DNA of 64,000 nucleotides from Gentiana macrophylla. Taxonomy: Eukaryota > Streptophyta > Magnoliopsida > Gentianales > Gentianaceae. The notes beneath the pieces are model-generated. The model was given only the letters and a program-made list of their open reading frames with translations. It ran no database searches and had not been told where the DNA came from. The translations under genes and the position numbers were made by a program. Position 1 is the first letter of the stretch; the number at the start of each line of letters is the position of its first letter. Below, in pieces: positions 9,053 to 20,900 of this stretch. Location: assembly GCA_026214975.1 (NCBI GenBank), contig CM047810.1:37125318-37189317 (forward strand), given 5' to 3'.

Positions 9053-11175
9053 TTAAAAGCAAAACTGAAACTGAACAGCATAGATGGCAGAGAGGCTGAA
9101 GTTTGTTCTACTTTGAACTGTTTTCTTCACCTTCTCATAAATTTCTGGTGCTAATACACTGGGACACACGTATGCTAATTCTCTACGCTGATGATACCAA
9201 CGCTGCAACATCTGCCTAATGTACTCGAACATATTTGTTATATTCATATTCCATGCTTCTAGAAGTACAACGTTGAAGCTTTCAGCATAGTTGCTAGTCA
9301 TGATAGCGTATCGTGTTCCTGGAAACTGTGACCGTGCCCAGTCTTTCAATCCGGCTTTCACCAAATAAGCATGAACCTCCTTATCTTTTCACTTAATATC
9401 ATCAAACAATATTTCGAAATCCCGTTCTGAACAAGTGTAAGCTGCTTCCTTCAATGTCCACTTACAATACCTTTTCTTACCGTAAGTAGCATTGATGTTC
9501 ATGTCAAGGTGGTTGTAGCAGATGCCATGGTTAGCATCTGGAAAGACACTTTCAAGAGAAGACTTGATTGCCTGGTTTCTATCGGAGACAAACACCAAAT
9601 CCCTAAGATCCTCACGTTCTCCGATTGCCTTCTTCAAGTGGGTAAAGAAATACGTCCACGAATCATTACTCTCACCGGCTACACCGACAACTAATGGAAA
9701 CAAGTGGTCACCCGCATCCACTCCAACAACAACTAACAAATTACCCTCATACTTGTTTTTCAGATGAGTACCATCTACGCATAGTATAAGACGGAAAAGT
9801 TTGAATCCGAAATACTAGGTCCCAACGACATAAAACGATACTTGAACCTACCCACGTCATCCTAATATATGTCTGTCAGTGTATCGGGATTAGTTTTTTC
9901 AAGCATATAGTTTTGGTAAGACTGTTCTGGAGTTCCGCCAATCAGATGTAGAGACTCTTGTAAACATCTATAAGCTTGGTCATAACTAAGGTCTATGCTG
10001 AGTTCTTTATTCACTGCAACTTGGACATTCTTTGCTCTAAATTTACTGCCCAGTTTAATACGGTCATTCCGCACTAAACGGCCTATAGCAGAAGGTGTGG
10101 CTTGAGCGTGGTGATTACTTATGTTGTCCAGTCCACATGTATGTTTTTTCTTACCCTCAGCCTTTTTAGCATTCATTTTCCATTCGCATGTATTCGATAG
10201 CTTACATCGCAAATACAGTCTATCCTTATCAGACCTATTGAGCTTGAACTGATACCTATTCTTCAATGCGTGATATTTTATTTCATCATACAGTTAATCT
10301 TTATTTTTGAACAACTTTCCAACATGCAAACCATCTGCGTCTTCAATACTAATCGTCTCTGTGCTAGGGCACAACGGTATTTCCATTGGCGGAAGAGTGT
10401 CTCCAAAATCACCTAAATCACTCCCTCCATCACGACTACTACTGCCGCTAGCATATGTGTGTCGAGATTCAACATGGGGTGTCACAGGTGTTAAACCACC
10501 TACGCCAAAACTTTCTTGAAATGGATTAGTCGGAACTCTAAATTTTGTTGTATGTCGCAAGTTATGACTTGTGTTCATAATTTTTTGTCCACTACGTAAT
10601 CGACGACTCGTATCAACTTGTATTTTCGGGGCTGTTGTGATGTCATTAAAAGGTTGACTTGAACTACCAACTAGTAGTTCAGTGAATGATGTATTCGGTG
10701 CTTCAATGAGTATATGATCAGATGAGTATGGTGAACCGGAAACCCCGTAATCTGGCATGTGACCCGATCGATCCATTCCAATGTCAAGAGGATAAATTTC
10801 AATGACCCTTGCTTGTTCAAGTTGAGCACAACGAACGAGATTGTCATCATTACTGGGAAATTCTTCATTGTTGTTTTCTTCATTTAATTCAATGATGGTC
10901 TCATTTAAATCAATCATGTTCTCATTCGTGTCTCTTTGAGGTTTACAACTAACCCCTTTTTTAGCGTCAACACATAGTCTCACGAGAATTTGTCTTAGAT
11001 GTTCACAAATGTAACCATACCATGAGTCATCGTCAGAAATGAAAACGGGAGGCGTTTGGTGTGGTCCAACGGTCATGTAAAAGGCTGTAATTTTGAGCTT
11101 ATAACCAAGAGGATCAAGCCTAACTCTCTTGTAAATTTTCGCCAACATTTCGTCAAATGTAATATTTCTGTTCAC
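9053..11175 (-). pseudogene. MuDR/MURA-type transposase, degenerate
   Basis: Reads leftward from 11175. The N-terminal part (ITFDEMLAKIYKRVRLDP) is followed by a long acidic/Ser-rich linker. The Mutator DNA-binding domain comes next (KNRYQFKLNRSDKDRLYLRC with the later C and H of CEWKMNAKK...HTC). The MULE catalytic domain follows, with the first Asp in CVDGTHLKNKYEGN, then VGVAGESNDSWTYFFTHLKK and the second Asp in FVSDRNQAI. It ends with SNYAESFNVVLLEAW. Lesions: an in-frame TAA at 10294-10296, a TAG at 9862-9864 with a frameshift near 9815, and a TGA near 9389. The SWIM zinc finger expected after the SNYAES region is missing. The protein would bind the TIRs and cut the element out, but this copy cannot make a full enzyme. 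Confidence 0.9.
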
Positions 11176-11336
11176 GCAAGTGATATAAGCGGTTCCATCC
11201 GAATAAGACCATCTTTACCTGATCTGTGTTTCCATTTCCCGTTGAAAGTAAATGAAATACCCAGCATGTTGTTATCTGAGATAAAAATCAACAATCACTC
11301 GACAGGATCTATAAGTAATTTGAAACCTTCAAATAT

Positions 11337-11347
<11 letters not shown>

Positions 11348-11400
<53 letters not shown>
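11348..11400. repeat. (TA)n microsatellite
   Basis: Twenty-six TA units between the inner inverted repeat and the transposase; mirrors the tract at 3692-3741. Confidence 0.95.
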
Positions 11401-11403
<3 letters not shown>

Positions 11404-11497
11404 ATGTTTATATATGTATAACAATTAAGTAAAAACTTTCATTAAAAGAGAGACGACATGAAAAAATCAAACACACATAAAATCCGTAATAGTCGTA

Positions 11498-11820
11498 TCG
11501 TGTGGTCTCTATTTTCATATAAGTTGTTACCATTTCAGGTTTGGTTTGTTTGGTTATTTGTGTGATTTTGTTACCGTCAATTATTTCCAAGTAACGGTGA
11601 GGAAAGAATGTTAAGTTTTGTGTCATTTAGTTGCATTGTTTGTTAGTAAACCACGGGAGGAGTGATGGAGATGCCGGACGAGTCCGGCGAAAAAACATTA
11701 AAATACATAATCTACAGGATGCCTCACTTCTGGCTGAGGCTTTACCAAGCTGCTGAGTGGAGAGATGAATAGGAGAACCTACAAATCCTCTACGAGCTAT
11801 CCTATAGGACCTCATTTCTT
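11498..11820 (-). repeat. Right inner inverted repeat of the MULE
   Basis: Reverse complement of 3203-3526 with few changes. On - it holds the same 62-codon frame, here extended upstream to a start at 11920 (MVKASSRKRGSCWSRLF). Located upstream of the transposase. Confidence 0.85.
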
Positions 11821-12647
11821 GCAGGCACGAGGAAGGACATAACTGGTGAGAAGGAAGGAGTGAAATCGAAAACAACCTAGACCAACAAGAACCTCGCTTT
11901 CGGGAGGAGGCTTTCACCATAATGCTGAACGAAAATCGTCGATGTTAATGTCGTTATTCGTTCTTTTTTGTGGTATGTGTTATGTGTTATTTATCATCGT
12001 CGTATTCGTTTGGTTGCATCGTCAGTAATATTGGGCATATATATACATATAGTAAGATAAGGCAATTATATTATAAATAAAGGCTAACAAAATTATTATA
12101 ATAATTATTACATTACACATAATACAATCTGAACCTATTAATTAATAAACAACGCTGTAATATGGCGTTACATGAATAATATTGGCGTTAAACAGCTGTA
12201 ACGACAATAATATTGTCATAAAACTCTCTCTAACGACAATAATATTGGCGTTACAAGCTGTTTAACGCCAATATTAATGTCGTTAAAACGACTTTTACGC
12301 CAATAACATAGACCCTATCAACAACTCACCAAAATATTGACATAAAATCAGCGTTCCAAGCATATTCATCAGCGTTCTAAGCATATTGACATTCTATCAT
12401 ACTAAAAATGAAAAATATACACATTACATGATATGAAGTTATTGCAAAACAAAAATACTTACCCATGTCAAGCTTTGTTCATGAATCAACTCGTTTGTTT
12501 GATGAACGAAGATGATGTGCAAGATACCAACCAGTTTTTGTTTTGAATTAAGTGTATGAATTTGTATTTTTGAGAAGAGTGTATGAATTTTCAAAGTTAA
12601 GATTTTTGTGGTGAGTGAAATGGGTGAAAATAATAGAGGGAACTAGC
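11821..12647. other. Right subterminal region of the MULE with a fold-back cluster
   Basis: No coding frame apart from the 11920 extension. Between 12150 and 12303 there is a dense cluster of the same palindrome type as in the TIRs. GGCGTTAAACAGCTGT near 12184 is inverted as ACAAGCTGTTTAACGCC near 12255, so the cluster could form a long hairpin. The left side of the element has no such cluster. Confidence 0.7.
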
Positions 12648-12926
12648 ATAATAGCATTGTTTAGGCGATTTTTGGCGTAACGAGACATGTTTCACGCCAA
12701 TAATATTGGCGTTAAAGACTTAACGACAATATTATTGGCGTTAAACAAGTCTCGTAATGCCAATAATCGCCTATTGTCTCAATGGGTGGTTTAACGCCAA
12801 TATTATTGGCGTTAAGAGTGTTCAAACGACAATATTATCGTCGTTATACCTAAAAACGCATTTGGCAAAAAAGTAAACTTTCTTTACAAATAGGGGGACC
12901 GACAACACCTGATTTTCCAATTTCCC
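12648..12926 (-). repeat. Right terminal inverted repeat of the MULE
   Basis: Inverted copy of 2577-2854 ending CCAATTTCCC. Four palindromes lie near 12693, 12719, 12791 and 12826, in the mirrored order of the left TIR. Confidence 0.9.
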
Positions 12927-12935
12927 CTGGAAATT
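12927..12935 (+). repeat. Right 9-bp target-site duplication of the MULE
   Basis: CTGGAAATT, identical to 2568-2576. Confidence 0.95.
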
Positions 12936-13108
12936 TAGGAACTCCTATCAGCAACAGCTCAGACATACACTCATCTATTTCATTAAGTGTTCTTAATAGC
13001 TTTTCCCCCCAAGGATCTTTTACTACCTCGAGTGCTATGGAATAAAACCGTGATATCTATTTAAAGGAGCATCCTCTTGACATATCCAAGCTGCAACATA
13101 GTGAGTAT
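12936..13108 (+). pseudogene. L1-type LINE ORF1, 3' part
   Basis: Continues the LINE frame from the left side of the MULE. Joining ...STGN at 2576 with this block gives LGTPISNSSDIHSSISLSVL and on through FSPQGSFTTSSAME, a TAA near 13037, then LKEHPLDISKLQHSEY. The open frame across the removed insertion supports both the duplication call and the LINE call. It ends where the Tekay-like LTR starts. Confidence 0.75.
13104..13108 (+). repeat. Left 5-bp flank (AGTAT) of the Tekay-like LTR
   Basis: The five bases before TGTAATATCCC. The matching right copy is outside the window or lost, so it is a candidate duplication only. Confidence 0.4.
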
Positions 13109-15703
13109 TGTAATATCCCGATCTTTGGAAAAGAAAAGATGTGTCATTTTGTAAAATTCGGAATATTATATTTATTATTTTGTTGGATTAAGTTTTATAA
13201 AATAAAAAGGAATTATTAATTAAAGGGAATTTAATTTGGAAATTAATGGAAAATAAAGGGAGGGGTTATTTTTGGGAAAAATAACCTCCCATTAAGAAGG
13301 AGGTTATCAGAAAATTGGGTTTCACTGGCATTGTTCAAACTTCAGAGAGCACTTTTGAGAGCAAACAAAAAAGAAAAGTAAAAGAGAACTCTCCCTAATT
13401 TCTCACAAGGTATTTATCACTTTTCAGAATCAAGTGTAGAAACAGAATCAGTGGAGGAAGAGCTTTCTTTTGTACCTAAGATCATCAAGAGTGGAAAGGG
13501 ATTGGTTTTTGCCCTGCTTTTGGAATCATCAAGATTTGATCATGTTTGGACGTTCTAAGTTATTCAATTCGTAGTTCTGGTTGTTTTGAACCCTTGATCA
13601 CAACTAATTGATTGTTGATCAACTAGGTTTTGAGTGGAAGAACTAGGAAGTGCTGCTGTTTTCTTGAAGTTATTTCTTGGATGTTTGATTATAACAAGTA
13701 AGAGGATCTTCCTATTGATTTATTTGAGTTTTATTAGGAATAATTTGAGCATTGGTGTTGTTATGATGCTAGAAATCATGTTTGATTGTTGTTAATGAAG
13801 TGCGTTATGTTATGGTATGATAAACTTGAGTTTTTCTGCTGTTTTGCTGTCAAATTTGATGTTGAATATGTTAGGATTGGGTTAGAAATCGTAAAGTGCA
13901 GAAAAGTTGTGTTTAGGCTGTTTTAGGGTTTTGGCGTGCGCCAAAACGAAACCAAAATGTGGGGAAAAGTTTCAGAATCATTTTAGCAAACTTGCGGGGG
14001 GAGGGTAGCGCATGCCAAACTCGTCTACACAGAAACCAGAATGTTCTGGGAGCTTTTAGCACGCGCCAATAGAAAACTGGAACCCATGCTGAAAGTTTAG
14101 TGAGGTTTTAGCACGCGCCAAAACCTCTGTTTTGTGATTTGATGAGTTTTGAGCCCCGAATCTAGTTTTGAATGTTGTTTTTGATATAATAACAGTATAT
14201 GAACATGAACAAGCCATGATTAAGTTTCTGATGCGTTTAATTCCGGCACCGAATGGATTCTTCCTAAGAATTGAAGTTCGGGACGTTGGAAAAGCATGAT
14301 TCACCTGTGCTTTGATGAATTAGCATTCATCAATGGCTATGTAATGTGCTAGGCCTTGTCCTTGTCTGGTGGTCTAGGTGAGGGAGTAGAAGTTGTAAGG
14401 AAGCCTTTCTTTGAAAATACTTATGTTGCCAGTTAACAATTCATAACATACGTACTTGTGTAGTAAAAGCCTAAACATCATGTTATTCTTGGTAAGACAC
14501 AAGCCTATATTGTGATGTGTGGGCGGTCGGATAAAGTGAATAACTCTACTAGCCCAAGGGCACCAGGAGTAGAGGGACTTCATGAATAAATAACTCTGTA
14601 GGTTTACAAGACCTAAGTATTTGTGTAGTAGAAGCCTAAACATCATGTTAGGCCTTGTCCTTGTGTAATGTGCCTGGCATTGTCCTTGTCTAGTGGTCTA
14701 GGTGAGGGAGTAGAAGTTGTAAGAGGGCCTTTCTTTGAAAATACTTAGGTTGCTAGTTAACAATTAATAACATACGTACTTGTGTAGTAAATACCTAAAC
14801 ATTATGTTATTCTTGGAAAGACACAAGTCTATATCGTGTTGTGTGGGCGGTCTGATAAAGTGAATAACTCTGCTGGCCCAAGGACACCCGGAGTAGAGGG
14901 AATTCATGAATGAATAACTCTGTAGGTTTACAAGACCCCAAGTACGGAGGGACTTCCCGAACGTGTACACATCAGGTCTAGCCCGTGGCTATTGGTGTGA
15001 TCCACTAATAGGTTGCATCCAGATACTTCGTAGTGAGTAGCACCATGCGTTGTGCCCTTGAATAATGATGTAACAAAGATAAGCTAAGCTAAAAAAATGT
15101 AGGATCCCACGACTTTTTTATGAGAATGAAGTGAACCCTAGAGTTTGAGTCGGTCTCACAAAGATAAATAATAATATGAACCTTTCGTTGTAAGACTTAA
15201 TTATTCAATAGCTTCTACCTCTTTACTAAGTACCATTGTACTTACCTCCATTGCATGTTTGTTTTGTATGCTTGTGGGGTGAGAAAACAAACATGTTGAA
15301 CAAGAGTTTGATGACGACTATGAGGATGACATTTGATGCTATGCTACTTAATGTTCTCTTCTATTTTCCTGCATTATCTATGCTGTACTAGACTAAGTTG
15401 TATTTTATTTCAAACTATGTTGTACTTTTATTTTAGGACTATTTGTCATATAAGTTTGTTGTACTTTGGACATCGTACTTTGTAAGATATTCGTTGTTGT
15501 AAGTTAACCATTTCTATCTTTAGTATGGTTGTAATATATTTTTAGTAGCATTTATGGTTTTACCCGAGTCTTTTAGCTTTTGTTTTCTTTATTTGGATAC
15601 GACGACGTAGAGGCTTGCGTATAGTATCGGATTTATTGAATGTTATACGCACCAAACGTTCTTTTCTGGATAAGGACTCGGTATCCGGGAGCGGGGCGTT
15701 ACA
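13109..15703 (+). repeat. 5' LTR of the Tekay-like element (2595 bp)
   Basis: TG...CA ends, followed by the primer site. It includes an internal tandem duplication of about 320 bp (from about 14339 and 14662) and a cluster of GGCGCGTGCC-like palindromes at 13932-14125. Confidence 0.85.
14339..14975 (+). repeat. Tandem duplication of ~320 bp inside the LTR
   Basis: Two copies beginning ATGTGC..GGC.TTGTCCTTGTC (14339 and 14662) share GGTGAGGGAGTAGAAGTTGT, GTGTGGGCGGTC and TAACTCTGTAGGTTTACAAGA in the same order, with about 10 percent differences by eye. Confidence 0.85.
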
Positions 15704-15705
15704 AT

Positions 15706-15717
15706 TGGTATCAGAGC
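15706..15717 (+). promoter_or_regulatory. Primer-binding site, tRNA-Met type (Tekay-like)
   Basis: TGGTATCAGAGC two bases after the LTR end at 15703, the complement of the initiator tRNA-Met 3' end used by most plant retrotransposons. Confidence 0.9.
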
Positions 15718-15809
15718 GAAGCGACCTTACTATTCTAGGCTTCTTTTCCTTTAAGATAAGATTTCTTTCGACCAGTTAGTAACATTCTGATCTTCCTTGA
15801 TCTTTCCCA

Positions 15810-16051
15810 ATGACAGTAACCCGTAGAGGCGTCCGTGGTGTTGAAATTTCAAGAGCGCAGTAAGAGGCCAATGAGTTGAATCTAGATGAGGCAGTAGTTG
15901 TTGGTTACGTAGAAAGGGATGATCAGCCAGGACTTCATCAGGATCAGTTACCCCCACCTCAGTTTCATCAAGAACAACCTCAGGTTCACCAGGAACTACC
16001 TCCACGCTTTAGTCCATATGAGCATGATGATGGACCCTTACATGTTACTGT
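15810..16051 (+). pseudogene. Gag start of the Tekay-like element
   Basis: ATG at 15810, about 105 bases after the LTR. Reads MTVTRRGVRGVEISRAQ, then TAA at 15861-15863, then EANELNLDEAVVVGYVERDD and a His/Gln/Pro-rich repeat (LHQDQLPPPQFHQEQ). It breaks at 16052 where the Tork LTR begins and resumes at 54607; across the junction, with one duplication copy removed, the frame reads HVTVVGDIPLVYLPPV. Gag forms the particle core. No capsid domain is left. Confidence 0.75.
16047..16051 (+). repeat. Left target-site duplication of the Tork-like element
   Basis: ACTGT here and AATGT at 54607-54611: one mismatch in five, supported by the restored gag frame. Confidence 0.7.
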
Positions 16052-17919
16052 TGTTAGGAAATCAACAAGTCTACGTAGCGGAATTTAAAAAATAATTGAT
16101 TTCCAATCCCAAGATAGACTTCGTTTAATACAATAAACACGTTAAGTAGTTGATGGTGATTACCTTGCTTGATCTAATAGATCGATGCTTTAACCGTCAA
16201 TAGAGAGTAGTAGTACGCCCGAGCCGTCCACGTGTCCGGCCTCTATCGATATCCACACGAGCACCTCGCCGGAATCCTCATTGGATTGCTACTAGAAAAA
16301 TCCGGTTGCTAGACCGATTTTTTTCTCTCTCTCTCTAAATCCCTCTCTAAGAAACTCTCAGTTTTTTTGTAAATTAGAACTCTTCTAATTGTGATATACA
16401 AAAGAGTTAGCCGACCCCTTACTTTTATAGGTGAAGGCGGCGCCCCATATGTCCTCAATCTGATTGGGAGAAACTTCCTAGTAGATTAATGAGAAAGAAA
16501 ACATTTTACTAGTAAAATAAGGAAAATAAATATTCCAGATTTATCTCTTTTAATTTGATATCTTATATTAAATAAATCTAAGATATTGTCAATATCTAAT
16601 ATTGAATATCTTCATCATATTACCATAAATCCATTTTCCATATATCTATTAATATCCAATATTAATATATGATAATATAATTAATTAAATTGCACAATCC
16701 AAGTGTTTCATATACACCACAACCTGCGCCTCATATGCCAAATATTGGCATCAGGAATATTCTTTAATTAATCAATATAATTCATATCTTGTATTTAATT
16801 TATTCATAATAAATAAATACCGTCATATTAATTTAATCACTATAACACTTTATAGTCGAGATAAACTTTTCTTATTCGGTTATCACTATAACCACATTTT
16901 AATCCGGCTAGATGTTCTTATGTGTGTGATCCAATAGGCTTCCGAATTTGTTGGCCGTAGACATAAAGTGCAAATTACAAAAATGCCCTTCATACCCAAC
17001 GATCACGGAATAGCGTCTAGCAACACACCGTGACCCCCAATAATCAGAAGAGTCAAAAGCAATGATTACTACCTTTCATGTGAAACATTTACCATGTAAA
17101 TTGAATCTTATCGTTGTAATAATATCCATACGATCGTATCTCGAGTGTCAGTACATCAATGATCGTATCTTATAATCTGGATATCATGCTCTCTCGGAAT
17201 AACTCATTACTCCCACTTTGCAACGATTCATGAGAGCTTGACATTCCTTATAAGAAGGTCATTTCGGATATTTACTTCTAATTATAGGATACGTTATTTC
17301 CCGACGAACAAAAATGTATCCTACGCATGCTTCAATATCACACCCGAGCACTACCGCATGATCGCCCCATGGCTAGGGGAAACCTCACTAGTGTCAAAGC
17401 TTTACAATCCACACCGTGATGCCATGAAGACTCCGGTCTCAGGATAATTACACAAGCGCCACATCTTTGCGACACTTAATGTAAGTGGGTCGATCCTAAC
17501 GATACACATTCTCTAATACACGTCCACGCATGGTCAAGTGTCCCTACACTTTGATAGACGAGATCTATCCCTATCTTCAATAAGATAGAAGACATACAAT
17601 ACGTGCTAGTCTAATCATACCATCAATGTCCCATTTGACAGTACATACGACTAGAGACATTTGAGCATCAAACTTATTAAAGTGAATAGATATCTCATCA
17701 ACCACAATCACTATTGTGATTTCTCTATCACAGTTTGACACTAGGCACGTTACTATATATTCAACAACATAGTTGGTTCATAAGGACAAACAATATATAA
17801 TAGCAAAAAGTACTTTTATTAATCATAATAAAGTTATTACATGAACTCAGTAGACTACAAATGACCCGACCCGGTCGGTACCGGTCCAACCAGATTGGGT
17901 TTAGGACACTATATCAACA
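16052..17919 (-). repeat. 3' LTR of the Tork-like element (1868 bp)
   Basis: TG...CA ends in plus view (TGTTAGGAAATC ... ACTATATCAACA). Long AT-rich middle. Matches the right LTR and, at lower identity, the solo LTR at 59347-61421. Confidence 0.9.
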
Positions 17920-17934
17920 ATCTCTCACTTGGCC
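17920..17934 (-). promoter_or_regulatory. Polypurine tract of the Tork-like element
   Basis: On - it reads GGCCAAGTGAGAGAT directly before TGTTGATATAG, the LTR start in sense orientation. Confidence 0.75.
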
Positions 17935-20900
17935 TAAAGCCAATCACCCATATGCCTAAGCCCATGCACGTTAACATGTTTCTCATGCTTTGCTTGTGAC
18001 AATGCCTTGGTTAATGGATCAGCTATGTTATCATTCGTGTGGACTTTTTCTATCTTTACATCTCCTCTATCAACTATCTCTCTAATCAAGTGATAGCGCC
18101 GCATCACATGTTTGGACTTCTGATGAGACCTTGGTTCCTTTGACTGAGCAATTGCCCCATTGTTATCACAGTACAGTGGGACTGGACCTTCAATAGAGGG
18201 AACCACACCAAGTTCAGTAATGAACTTCTTCTTCCAAACTGCTTCTTTTTCCACCTCCGAGGCTGCTATATACTTGGCTTCCGTTGTAAAGTCTACAGTA
18301 GTCTCCTGCTTGGAACTCTTCTAGCTCACTGCTCCGCCGTTAAGCGTGAAAACAAATCCAGACTGTGACTTCAAGTCATCCTTATCAGTTTGAAAACTGG
18401 CATTTGTGTAACCTCGTAATACCAAATCTAATGTTCGCAAAAACTAGGAACATATCCCTATTACGTTTCATGTACTTAAGAATATTCTTGACTGCAATCC
18501 AGTGACCATCACCTGGATTTGCCTGGTACCTGCTAGTCATACTCAGAGGGTACGAGATATCCAGTCTAGTGCACAACATGGCATACATGATAGACCCGAT
18601 AGCCGAAGTATAGGGGATCTTACTCATATGTGCCATTTCCTCCTCTATCTTAGGATACATTTCCTTTGATAGGTAGACCACATGTGACATGGGCAGCAAC
18701 TTTCTCTTGGATTTCTCCATGCTGAATCTCTTCAACATCTTGTCTATATAGGTGGACTGTGACAGACCAAGCAACTTCTTAGATCCATCTCTATAGATCT
18801 TGTTTCCTAGAATGTATACTGCTTCTCCCAAGTCCTTCATCGAGAAGTTCCCGGATAACAAACCTTAACCGACTGTAACATAGGAACATCATTCCCTATG
18901 AGAAATATGTCATCTACATAAAGCACTAAGAAAACTACGGCACTCTCACTAACCTTTTTGTAAGCACATGGCTCATCTTCGTTCTTGATGAAATCAAACT
19001 GTTTGATTGTCTCATCAAAGCGAAGATTCCAACTCCTAGAAGCTTGCTTCAATCCATAAATGGATCTTTGCAACTTGCACACCATCCTAGCATCATCATT
19101 TGCAAAACCCTCAGGTTGTGTCACGTACACTTCCTCAGACAAATTCCCGTTAAGGAAAGCTATTTTCACATCCATCTACCATATCTCAGAATCAGGGTAT
19201 GCTGCAACAGCAAGCATAATTCTAATGGCCTTTAGCATAGCCACTGGTGAAAAAGTTTCATCATAGTCAACTCCTTGTCTTTGCTTATAATCTTTTGCCA
19301 CCAACCTTGCCTCTTAGGTAGTCACATTACCATCCATGTATGTCTTTCTCTTAAAGACCCATTTGCACCCTATAGGAACTATTCCTTCAGGTGGATCAAC
19401 TAAGTTCCAAACTTGGTTATCTTCCATGGATTCCATTTCAGAATTCATGGCTTCCAGCCATTTCTCTTTGTCATGCATCATTAACACCTCCTTATAATTT
19501 TTAGGGTCCTCATCTTCCATGAGATATACACCAGTGTATCTTTCAGGTTCACGACGTTCCCTAGTGGATCTTCGAGGAGTCTGTGTTTATAGAGCATTTG
19601 TTTGTACCTCATATATATGTGGTGTCTGCTCTACTTCCATCAACTGACCATTGTCCGTAAGTGGTTCTTGAATTTCTTCAAGATCAATCTTACTCCCACT
19701 GACCCTATCCAGAATAAACTCTTTTTCTAGAAAGTGGCCAGTCCTGGAGATAAACACCTTTTGTCCTCCTAGATGGTAAAATTGGCATCCTCTAGTTTCT
19801 CTAGGATAACCCATGAATAGATATTTGTCAGATCTGGCCTCTAATTTATCGGGCATCTTCCGCTTCACATAAGTCGGACAACCTCAAGGTTTAAGATATG
19901 CCAGACTCGGTTTCCTCTTATGCCATACCTCGTATGGAGTAGAGTCAACCGTCTTTGATGGAACTCGGTTAAGTGTATAGGATGCTGTTTCTAGAGCGTA
20001 CCCCTAAAACGATTTTGGAAGAACTGTGTAGCTAATCATGGATCGTACCATGTCTAACAAAGTACGATTTCTCCTCTCAGACACGCCGTTTATCTGAGGA
20101 GTTCCGGGTGGAGTCCATTCATGTAGAATCCTATTCTCCTTTAAGTGATCTTGAAACTCTCCATCTTGGTATTCTCCACCTCGATCGGATCAAAGTGTCT
20201 TGATTTCTTTACCTAGTTGTTTCTCCACTTCACATCTGAACTCCTTGAACTTTTCAAACGATTCAGATTTATACTTCATTAAGTATACACAACCTTATCG
20301 AGAATGGTTATCAGTGAAGGTGATAAAATAAGAGTATCCTCCTTTGGCTTGAATTGACATTGGGCCGCAGACATCAGTATGTATGAGCTCAAGCAATGCG
20401 TTGGATCTTATCCCTTTGCCACTAAATGGTGACTTTGTCATCTTGCCAAGTAAACAAGCTTCGCATGTATCAAACGATTCGTAATTGAAGTAATCCAACA
20501 TTCCATCTTTATGGAGTTTGGAAATGCCATTCTTATTTATATGGCCAAGTCTACAATGCTATAAGTAGGATTTATTCAAGTCACTTGTCTTAGCTTTCTT
20601 ATTGTTTATATTAAGTACATCAACATTCATATATAATACGTAGAGACCATTGTCAAGTTTGCCAGTACCATAAAATATTCTATCATGTGAAAAAGAACAA
20701 CATTTATTCTTAAAAGTAAAAGAAAATCCTTCAACATCCAATGCAGAAATAGAAATAATGCTCATCGTAAGAGCATGAACAAAATAACAGTTATTTAATT
20801 CTAGTACTAGCCCACTGGGCAATGAAAGAAAATAAACTCCTATGGCTAGGGCAACAACACTTGCTCCATTCCCAACGCGCAGGTCCACTTCTCATTTCCT

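Larger units (their letters stand above)
2577..12926. mobile_element. Mutator-like element carrying a Ulp1-like protease gene (10,350 bp)
   Basis: Both ends begin GGGAAATTGGAAAATC and are inverted copies for about 278 bp, flanked by a perfect 9-bp duplication CTGGAAATT. Inside are a MuDR/MURA-type transposase on - (9053-11175) and a Ulp1/C48 protease gene on + (3792-7102). Two related ORFs lie between them (7314-8253 on - and 8727-9047 on +). Long-TIR MULEs with Ulp1-like genes are known in plants (Kaonashi-type in Arabidopsis, CUMULE in melon); this looks like a member of that broad group. The transposase and protease have several stops, so the copy is probably not autonomous now. It sits in LINE ORF1 and its removal with one duplication copy restores the LINE frame. 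Confidence 0.93.

Noticed and set aside
13109..15703. Part of the Tekay-like LTR as protein-coding (frames at 14374-14646 and 14764-14970)
   Set aside because: The two similar frames simply mirror the tandem duplication inside the LTR.
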